The notes beneath the pieces are model-generated. The model ran no database searches and had not been told where the DNA came from. It was given only the letters and a program-made list of their open reading frames with translations. This document shows, in pieces, positions 46,363 through 52,511 of a stretch of DNA of 52,511 nt. Where the stretch lies: assembly GCA_964592475.1 (NCBI GenBank), contig CAZQEZ010000009.1:1-52511 (forward strand). Reading direction: 5' to 3'. The position numbers and the translations under genes were made by a program. This DNA comes from CAZQEZ01 sp964592475. GTDB taxonomy: Bacteria > Bacteroidota > Bacteroidia > Cytophagales > Cyclobacteriaceae. How positions within the stretch are numbered: the stretch's first letter is position 1; every line of letters begins with the position of its first letter.

Positions 46363-46481
46363 ATACTGATAAAATTTAAAAAACGAATTATGATGTAAAG
46401 TACAGCCTTTTTCTCTTTAAATAAAAAGCAAGAAAATTGAGCCATTACCCATGTAAGATAGCTATAGTTAAAAATTTATTT

Positions 46482-47831
46482 TCAAAATTTTAAAATAAAG
46501 GTGGTGCTAATTTTAGATGTATGAGTTACAATACCTCCACCCAGCTGGTGCATTATATGCCTTGTAACAGACAATCCTATGCCCGACCCGTTGTTTTTGG
46601 TCGTAAAAAACGGCGTGAATATTTGTTCCAAAACATCTTTTTCTATACCGGTTCCATTATCGATTATTTTGCAATAAATGTGATTGTCTTTTGCCAACCA
46701 TTGCACTACGATCTGCTTTCGGGCTATTGGTTGTACCGCCTCGATAGCATTTTTAACTAAATTGATCATAACTTGCTCCAGAAGCTTTTCATCAGAATAA
46801 AGGCACAAATCAATAGGGTCAACTGAATATTCAAAATCGATTTTTTTATTTTCAAGTTCCACTTTTACAAGTAGATAAAAATTGTTCATAAAGGATTTTA
46901 ATGAAAATGTGGTAAATTCAGGGGGAGGAATATTCGTTACCTGACGATATTTTTGTACAAAATTGATCAGACCAGAACTGCGTTTATAGATAGCCTCAAG
47001 CCCTTCTTTTATGTCATTTTGAAACTCGGAAAAATTAGGTACATTTTCGGCAGAAACCTTACTTTGCTTTTGCAATTTAATCAGCGAGCCTGCCAATAAA
47101 TTAATGGCGCCAAGTGAGTTCATAATTTCATGTCGCAATACTTTTATCAATTTTTGCCAGGCATCCATTTCAGTATTTGCCAACTCTGCCTTGATGTTTT
47201 GCATTGAAACCAAGGTGACCAAAGGATCATTTTGTAAAGAAAACTGAGTAGCTCTTAAACTAAGGGGTAAAATATCATTGCCCACTGCAAGCTTAATCAT
47301 TGTATCTGCACCTGATTTCAATTTCCTGAATTTACTATCAAGACCCTTCTCTACCTCTTCAAGCTGATCAATATGTCGGATTACCGGTAAACCGATTAAT
47401 TCTTTAGCAGCCTGGTTTATGAGGATAATTTCTCCCTGATGATTAAAAGCGACAACACCTACTCTTATATTTTCCACGGTAGACTGTAAATACAATTGCT
47501 GGATTTGCTTCTCTTCACGGGCTTTCGCAAAAGAAGAAATAATTCTATTAAACTCCTCATGCAATCCGGCTAAATCAGGGTTTTTGCTGTTTTTTGAAAA
47601 TTTGATGGTGGTATCGAGATGTTGAAAAGCTGCCAAAAACAATTTCAGCTCTCGCAAGTGACGAGTTATAAAAGAAAATAAATAATACAACAGGCCTAAC
47701 CAGAGCAATACCAGAAGAATTTTGGTAAAAATAAGGCCGGGAAGAAAAAACAGGTAGAAAAACAAGGCTGTAATCAGCGCAATGGCCACTAATTGTAATA
47801 TGATAAACCCTTTAAATCTTCTCAATACCAT
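46482..47831 (-). CDS. Sensor histidine kinase (NtrB-like, PAS-containing)
   Basis: A 449-residue membrane kinase. Two close hydrophobic helices (about 8-30 and 34-56) are joined by a very short loop, so there is no real periplasmic sensor. A PAS-like domain spans about 112-215. The phosphoacceptor is H234 in KVLRHEIMNSLGAINLLAGSL. The ATPase domain (about 330-449) has DNGTGIEKDVLEQIFTPFFTTK and GSGIGLSVTRHIMHQLGG. It should phosphorylate the response regulator encoded immediately upstream, whose 3' end overlaps this start by 20 bases. With the divergent permease it forms a sensor-regulator-target cluster seen often in Bacteroidota. Confidence 0.92.
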   Translation of the reverse strand: MVLRRFKGFIILQLVAIALITALFFYLFFLPGLIFTKILLVLLWLGLLYYLFSFITRHLRELKLFLAAFQHLDTTIKFSKNSKNPDLAGLHEEFNRIISSFAKAREEKQIQQLYLQSTVENIRVGVVAFNHQGEIILINQAAKELIGLPVIRHIDQLEEVEKGLDSKFRKLKSGADTMIKLAVGNDILPLSLRATQFSLQNDPLVTLVSMQNIKAELANTEMDAWQKLIKVLRHEIMNSLGAINLLAGSLIKLQKQSKVSAENVPNFSEFQNDIKEGLEAIYKRSSGLINFVQKYRQVTNIPPPEFTTFSLKSFMNNFYLLVKVELENKKIDFEYSVDPIDLCLYSDEKLLEQVMINLVKNAIEAVQPIARKQIVVQWLAKDNHIYCKIIDNGTGIEKDVLEQIFTPFFTTKNNGSGIGLSVTRHIMHQLGGGIVTHTSKISTTFILKF

Positions 47832-49176
47832 ATTTATTCAATTTGTTGTATAAAGTAGCCCTTGTAATACCCAGCATTTGAGCCGCCTTGCTCATGTTGC
47901 CTTCACATTTATTTATCGCCGCTAAAATCAATCTTTGTTCATTTTCTGCAAGGTCAAATCCAATACTTGTTGAATCGTCATGGGTTTTTAGCGCAAAGTC
48001 CTGAATACTAAGCTTGTTTTTATCAGCTAAAATCACGGCCTTTTCTATCGCGTGTTGCAATTCACGCACATTGCCCGGCCATGGATATTCCCTTAATTTT
48101 TGTAAAGCACCCTTATCCATTTGCAAAGCCTCTTTTTGATACCGATCGGCATAGTACTTCAAGTAATGTTGCACTATTGGCTCTATATCATCCTGCCTTT
48201 CTCTTAAAGGAGGTATTTCTATGGTAACCGTATTAAGCCTGTAAAGCAGGTCTTCCCGGAAAAGTCCTTCCTCCTGCAGGTATTGCAGCGGTTTGTTGGT
48301 AGCTGATATCACCCTTACATCTACAGCCACGGGATGGTTACTTCCCAGGGGAAACACTTGCCGATTTTGTAATACCGAGAGCAATTTGGCTTGATAACCC
48401 AGGGGAATATTTCCGATCTCATCGAAAAACAACGTGCCCTCCGAGGCAATTTCAATTTTTCCGGGTTTATCTTGTTGTGCATCAGTAAAAGCACCTTTTC
48501 GATAACCAAACAGTTCGCTTTCCAGTAAATTTTCCGGTAGTGCAGCTAAATCTATTGTTACTAAAAGATCATCTTGCCGAGCAGACATGCGATGAATAAC
48601 CTCGGCCACCAAACTCTTGCCGGTACCATTTTCGCCGGTAATTAATATATTAGCATCGGTATTGGCAACTTTTTCTACCAGGCGCATTACTTGCTGCATA
48701 GCAGTAGATTTACCCTGCAAAAATACATTTTGCAATTGCTGAGTGAGGTGGTGTTGCTTATGAGTAAGTTGTTCAATTCGCTTTTGGGAGGAGCTTTTTT
48801 CGTATGCCTGCATGATGGTAGAAAGAATTTGCTCTTCGCTGGTGCCTTTTTGTAAAAAGCTGTTGGCTCCTTGCTGCATGGCTTTTACCGCCAATTCTAC
48901 TTCCGCATAGGCTGTTATCAACACTACCACTGCCTTAGGGTCTTTTTTCAATATTTGCTGCATCCAGTACAATCCTTCATTGCCGGTATTGATGCTGGCC
49001 GAAAAGTTCATATCCAGCAATATCACATCAAACTGATTTTCTTGCAGTAGTTTTAGTATTTGATGTGGGTTTTTGCAGGTATGTATATTTAAAAAATAAG
49101 GCTTGAGTAATAATCTCATGCCTAGCAAAAATTCTTCATTATCTTCTACAATCAGTATAGTACCCTGCTTTCTCAT
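47812..49176 (-). CDS. Sigma54-dependent response regulator (NtrC family)
   Basis: A 454-residue regulator. The N-terminal receiver domain (about 5-120) has phosphorylation site D55 in DVILLDMNFS. The AAA+ domain (about 150-385) has Walker A GENGTGKS (181-188), the sigma54-contact loop GAFTDA (228-233, a frequent variant of GAFTGA) and Walker B TLFFDE. A Fis-type helix-turn-helix is at about 415-454 (NMSKAAQMLGITRATLYNKL). Phosphorylated by the downstream kinase, it should activate a sigma54 promoter, most likely of the divergent permease gene. First gene of a two-gene operon. Confidence 0.94.
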   Translation of the reverse strand: MRKQGTILIVEDNEEFLLGMRLLLKPYFLNIHTCKNPHQILKLLQENQFDVILLDMNFSASINTGNEGLYWMQQILKKDPKAVVVLITAYAEVELAVKAMQQGANSFLQKGTSEEQILSTIMQAYEKSSSQKRIEQLTHKQHHLTQQLQNVFLQGKSTAMQQVMRLVEKVANTDANILITGENGTGKSLVAEVIHRMSARQDDLLVTIDLAALPENLLESELFGYRKGAFTDAQQDKPGKIEIASEGTLFFDEIGNIPLGYQAKLLSVLQNRQVFPLGSNHPVAVDVRVISATNKPLQYLQEEGLFREDLLYRLNTVTIEIPPLRERQDDIEPIVQHYLKYYADRYQKEALQMDKGALQKLREYPWPGNVRELQHAIEKAVILADKNKLSIQDFALKTHDDSTSIGFDLAENEQRLILAAINKCEGNMSKAAQMLGITRATLYNKLNKYGIEKI

Positions 49177-49231
49177 TTTTTTTGATATTGCAAAGTAAAA
49201 TTACCGCATGTGTTTAATTTTTTTGCATGCT

Positions 49232-49250
49232 GTGTAAAAATTTTATACAC
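49232..49250. promoter_or_regulatory. Near-perfect palindrome, candidate upstream activator site
   Basis: The 19-base sequence GTGTA-AAAATTTTA-TACAC is symmetrical with one mismatched pair. It lies in the 174-base region between the divergent regulator and permease genes, as expected for a binding site of the Fis-type domain of the regulator. Confidence 0.45.
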
Positions 49251-49300
49251 TATTTTTAAAAATATTTGCATAAAGTAATGATTTACAGATACTTACAATT

Positions 49301-49320
49301 TTGGCATGAAAATCAATACA
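49301..49320 (+). promoter_or_regulatory. Possible sigma54 -24 element
   Basis: TTGGCATG at 49301-49308 is one base from the -24 consensus TTGGCACG. The -12 part is poor (TCAAT where TTGCW is expected), so only half of a sigma54 promoter is visible. It lies about 30-50 bases before the permease start and downstream of the palindrome at 49232. Confidence 0.3.
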
Positions 49321-49350
49321 AGCCCGGTAAATTATTAACATTTTTGTATT

Positions 49351-51729
49351 ATGCTAAAAACTCATCTGATACTGACCTTGCGATATTTATTAAAAAATAA
49401 AGTTTACACTTTAATCAATATTATAAGTTTATCAGTAGCTATTGCCTGTACTTTAGTGATTTATTTATATGTAAAAGAGGAACTCAGTTATGACAAGCAC
49501 CATAAAGATGGTGCGCATGTATACCGGGTTATAACCGCATCGCTGGAGGATGATGATATGTCCAGGGCTAGCACCTATCCATTGTACGAGGTACTCAAAA
49601 ATGATATAAGCCAGATAAAAGATGTCACACCTATCTACAATCAAGGTATTTTAATTTGGGTAGAGGAGAATGGAAACAGAAAGAAATTTGAAGAAAGTGA
49701 TGCCTGTGTTTTTGTAACGTCGGATTATTTTGACATATTAACGGTTGATTGGCTTATAAAGGACCCAACACCGCTGCAAGATCCTACAGAAGTAGTACTC
49801 AGCGAAAGTTATGCGACAAAATTATTCGGAGAACCGGCCGAGGCCTTGGGTCAAGCTATTATTTTTGATAAAAAACACGAATACATTGTTTCGGGAGTTT
49901 TCAATGATCACGAGAAACTTACTGATTTTAAGTTCCATCTATTAGGGGCCTATGAAGGTATAAAGGACGATGTAGCCGATGATCAGTGGCGTGCTTTCTC
50001 CACCAATATCCAATTTATGGTAAAGCTGTTCTCTGAAGCAGATACTGCCACCGTGCATAACCAATTGCTGCAGGCAGCCCAACAAAATATTTCAGATTGG
50101 GAATATGGTAAAACAACTTTTTTTTTACAGCCACTGGCCGATATTCACCACAATCCCAGGCTTTCTAATTTTTCTGACCGGGAGGTGCCGCTAAAATCTT
50201 TGTATATTTTCGGTTCTATTGCCTTTTTCCTGATAATTGTAGCCTGTATTAACTATATTAATCTGGCTACTGCTTTGGCCGCTAATAGGAATAAAGAAGT
50301 GGGCATAAAAAAAGCAATCGGATCCAGCCGGGGACAAATAATTGCACAATTCCTGAGTGAAACAGGTTTCATTATCATCGTTTCTGTACTTTTCGGTATT
50401 ATCATTGCCGAAATTTTTATTTACCTTTTTGCCGGTAGCTTTAACCTTACCTTCGATACTTTATCTTTAATTCAATGGGAAGTATTCGCTTTTCTAGCTG
50501 CGTTAGTTTTTATTTTAACCTTGCTTTCTGGTATGTACCCGGCACTGGTAATGTCGGCCACCTCGGCCGTAGACATGTTCCGGTTTAGAGGCAATAAAAA
50601 AAGTGGCATTAATGTATTGAGAAAAGGAATGGTGCTTTTTCAATTTTTGATTGCCCAGCTGATGATCTTGAGCACCATCGTTATTTTTCAGCAAAATACT
50701 TATTTTAAAAATAAAGAGTTAGGGTTTGCAGTTGAAAATATTTTGACCGTAAATTTACCGCAAACCAGCCGGGAACAACGGCAAATGATCAGGCATGAAT
50801 GGCAACAAATACCGGGTGTAGAAAAAATAAGTTTTGCCTATAGTAGCCCTACCTCAGGCAATGTATGGATCAATAATGTAGGTTTGCCCGAAATGGAATC
50901 GCACGAATACATCAATGCAGACATTAAATTGGTAGATAAAAACTACCTCGATTTGTATGAATTGGAACTACTGGCCGGTAGAAACCTGCACAATTCCGAT
51001 AGCATAAGTGAAGTAATCATTAACGAAATGCTGGCCAGAAAACTTGGCTTTGAAAACCCTCTGGAAGCTGTAGGCAATATGTTGAGAATTTTCAGCCAGG
51101 AAATACCGATTGTAGGAGTAGTTGAAAATTTTCATTCAAGATCACTTAAAAACGAGCTGGTACCTACCCTATTGGTAAATCGTTTTGATTTCCTCAATTT
51201 AGCCAATATAAAAATTAACATGCAAAATTTTGAAGGAGGTATTGAAAAAATCCAAAGCTCTTTTGATCAAATATTTCCAGATGATATTATGCATTATGAT
51301 TACCTGGAAGAAAGCCTGGCTGAATTTTACGAAAGAGAGAATACCACTTCCAAGATATTTAATATTTTCGCCATTATTGCCCTGCTGATCAACTTGAGCG
51401 GCTTGTACGGTTTAATTTCTTTCGTGGCCCTGCAAAAAACAAAAGAAGTGGGGGTAAGAAAAGTATTAGGTGCTCGTACCAGCCAAATTATCACGCTATT
51501 GAGCAAGGAATTTATCGTATTGGTATTGCTGGCTTTTGTAGTAGCCGCGCCTATCGGTTATTACCTTATGCAGCAGTGGCTCAACGAATTTGTATACAAA
51601 ATAGAAATTTCCGCCATGTTTTTTATAATCGCGTTGGCTACCTCAGGACTATTGGCTTGGGTGATAGTAGGATTACGCGCTTATCGAACGGCAGCTTCCA
51701 ATCCTGCTGATGTATTGCGTGATGAATAG
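49351..51729 (+). CDS. MacB/FtsX-type ABC transporter permease
   Basis: A 792-residue permease without its own ATPase. It has an N-terminal transmembrane helix (about 17-40), a MacB-like periplasmic core (about 45-250), a first FtsX domain with three helices (about 285-405), a second periplasmic domain (about 450-650) and a second FtsX domain (about 665-785). The repeated signature ANRNKEVGIKKAIGSSRGQII / LQKTKEVGVRKVLGARTSQII marks the duplicated halves. Such mechanotransmission permeases move lipoproteins or small molecules, or remodel the envelope, rather than transport through a channel. The ATPase is not in the window. It is divergent from the sigma54 regulator and is its probable target. 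Confidence 0.9.
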   Translation: MLKTHLILTLRYLLKNKVYTLINIISLSVAIACTLVIYLYVKEELSYDKHHKDGAHVYRVITASLEDDDMSRASTYPLYEVLKNDISQIKDVTPIYNQGILIWVEENGNRKKFEESDACVFVTSDYFDILTVDWLIKDPTPLQDPTEVVLSESYATKLFGEPAEALGQAIIFDKKHEYIVSGVFNDHEKLTDFKFHLLGAYEGIKDDVADDQWRAFSTNIQFMVKLFSEADTATVHNQLLQAAQQNISDWEYGKTTFFLQPLADIHHNPRLSNFSDREVPLKSLYIFGSIAFFLIIVACINYINLATALAANRNKEVGIKKAIGSSRGQIIAQFLSETGFIIIVSVLFGIIIAEIFIYLFAGSFNLTFDTLSLIQWEVFAFLAALVFILTLLSGMYPALVMSATSAVDMFRFRGNKKSGINVLRKGMVLFQFLIAQLMILSTIVIFQQNTYFKNKELGFAVENILTVNLPQTSREQRQMIRHEWQQIPGVEKISFAYSSPTSGNVWINNVGLPEMESHEYINADIKLVDKNYLDLYELELLAGRNLHNSDSISEVIINEMLARKLGFENPLEAVGNMLRIFSQEIPIVGVVENFHSRSLKNELVPTLLVNRFDFLNLANIKINMQNFEGGIEKIQSSFDQIFPDDIMHYDYLEESLAEFYERENTTSKIFNIFAIIALLINLSGLYGLISFVALQKTKEVGVRKVLGARTSQIITLLSKEFIVLVLLAFVVAAPIGYYLMQQWLNEFVYKIEISAMFFIIALATSGLLAWVIVGLRAYRTAASNPADVLRDE

Positions 51730-51800
51730 TAAATAAATTATTATGGTAGGTTGTTAATGCAGCGTATGCCTTTTATCAGGCTCCATTATTTTTCTGATTT

Positions 51801-52241
51801 TTATTTAGCCGCAACAACCAGTATGTTTTCTTCAATACCCAGTTTTTCAATAAATTCAGTAAATGAGGAGGCCAGGTATTCATTTTTTTCCGAGTCGAGC
51901 ATAGTAAACGGTGTTTTTACATAGCTAATCAAGCCGGAATCTTCTCGTTCAATGGCTAATAGTCCACCACTACCATTTGACCCTATACCGAAAGTATTGG
52001 GCATACTCCTGAATATTTCATAACCTTCATTATAGGCTATTAACTGGTCAATATCCCACAACTTTATAAAAGAGCTATTGATACTTCCTTCAAATGCGCT
52101 GAAATTAGATAAATATTCCTTATAATCATCAGGCAGCAGGAAACCAACCTTGTACTCAAGCATTTCAACGGTAGTTTCGATGTGAGAATTTTTTCTCATG
52201 AAGTTGTAACTATCTAGTACTTCTATTAAATGTGAATCCAT
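51801..52241 (-). CDS. SMI1/KNR4-family protein
   Basis: A 146-residue cytoplasmic protein with the SUKH/SMI1-KNR4 pattern: an N-terminal helix, LEYKVGFLLPDDYKEYLSNFSAFEGSIN, the GSNGSGGLLAIE loop, and a C-terminal helix ASSFTEFIEKLGIE. In bacteria these often act as immunity proteins to contact-dependent or polymorphic toxins, but many are orphans with other roles. No toxin gene is within the visible flank, so immunity is only a possibility. Convergent with the permease gene, with 71 bases between stops. Confidence 0.8.
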   Translation of the reverse strand: MDSHLIEVLDSYNFMRKNSHIETTVEMLEYKVGFLLPDDYKEYLSNFSAFEGSINSSFIKLWDIDQLIAYNEGYEIFRSMPNTFGIGSNGSGGLLAIEREDSGLISYVKTPFTMLDSEKNEYLASSFTEFIEKLGIEENILVVAAK

Positions 52242-52511
52242 AAATTAAGGCGTTATCAGGGTATGAAATTAGTAAATAAACAAGATATCTCCTAAAAAAA
52301 GTACTCATTTTTACCTCATATGTAATTAAAAAAAGGATAAAGAAGGAATTGCGCATAAATACAGAAAAATATCGATAAGACTATCAATGATTTAGCTAAA
52401 AAGGAATAGAAATAACAAAAAATTTACCAAGTAATATTTATAAAAGTTACGGAAGTAGCCAAAAGAACACTGAAAGACTACACGGTAAAAGCCTGGCAAG
52501 TAAGCTCTTAG
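52242..52511. other. Right-hand end without a recognisable gene
   Basis: 270 bases of AT-rich sequence. The last 70 bases are open in one forward frame and end in a stop (TAG at the window edge), but there is no start codon or family, and an in-frame stop lies just upstream. I see no tRNA, terminator or repeat. Confidence 0.3.

Noticed and set aside
51801..52241. Toxin-immunity locus based on the SMI1/KNR4 gene
   Set aside because: No toxin, Rhs/YD-repeat, VgrG or T9SS-toxin gene is visible next to it; kept only as an orphan SMI1-family call.
52442..52511. Open stretch ending at the window edge (KVTEVAKRTLKDY...)
   Set aside because: No start codon, an in-frame stop just upstream, only about 25 codons, and no recognisable family.

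Overview
The window looks like chromosomal DNA of a marine Bacteroidota bacterium, probably order Cytophagales. The evidence is low GC content, a C-terminal type IX secretion (T9SS) sorting domain, a TonB-linked outer-membrane receptor with a carboxypeptidase-regulatory-like plug extension, an ABC permease fused to an M1 peptidase, many short lipoproteins, -7 promoter elements of the TAnnTTTG type, and a KR2-like rhodopsin. No tRNA, rRNA, CRISPR array, insertion sequence or prophage was seen. A run of exactly 100 N (45684-45783) marks a scaffold join of unknown true size.

Layout. 1-2300: a hairpin-rich GC-richer island, a leucine-rich-repeat protein and a mono-haem cytochrome c lipoprotein. 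2323-6857 (minus): ABC ATPase plus permease/M1 aminopeptidase fusion. 7117-12739 (plus): a VOC-fold protein, a FucP-type sugar transporter with a ROK sugar kinase, citrate synthase and RsmE. 12870-17048: a 1392-residue T9SS cargo protein with FG-GAP, ASPIC/UnbV, four FN3, two cohesin-like and one dockerin-like segments. 17239-19043: an iodotyrosine-deiodinase-like flavoprotein, a histidine-kinase remnant, a hypothetical gene and a 43-residue lipoprotein. 19186-23483: the yceD-rpmF / fabH-efp-accB-accC block (translation and fatty-acid initiation), with a terminator and a new promoter superimposed between rpmF and fabH. 23669-25660: a chemoreceptor with two extracytoplasmic CZB zinc domains.

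25713-31732 (minus): ribBA-hypothetical-surE and an exported GH2 beta-galactosidase. 31983-37276 (plus): a serine hydrolase, a type II NADH dehydrogenase-like protein and an SLC12-type cation-chloride cotransporter. Facing the cotransporter across a shared terminator is a microbial rhodopsin with the N-D-Q motif of light-driven sodium pumps (37357-38211). 38388-46362 (minus): a TlpA-like lipoprotein, a COG3014/LpoB lipoprotein pair, a TonB-dependent receptor, rpe and a small lipoprotein. 46482-51729: a sigma54-activator/histidine-kinase pair divergent from a MacB/FtsX-like permease. 51801-52241: a SMI1/KNR4 protein.

The most striking biology is the sodium-pump rhodopsin beside a cation-chloride cotransporter, with apparent substitutions at the two ion-uptake-cavity positions of KR2. 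Other points of note are the tandem extracytoplasmic CZB chemoreceptor, the deiodinase homologue with an intact catalytic lid, and the cohesin-plus-dockerin T9SS protein. I did not find a convincing wholly undescribed multi-gene system. No search or structure prediction was run; family calls rest on motifs and recalled family sequences.
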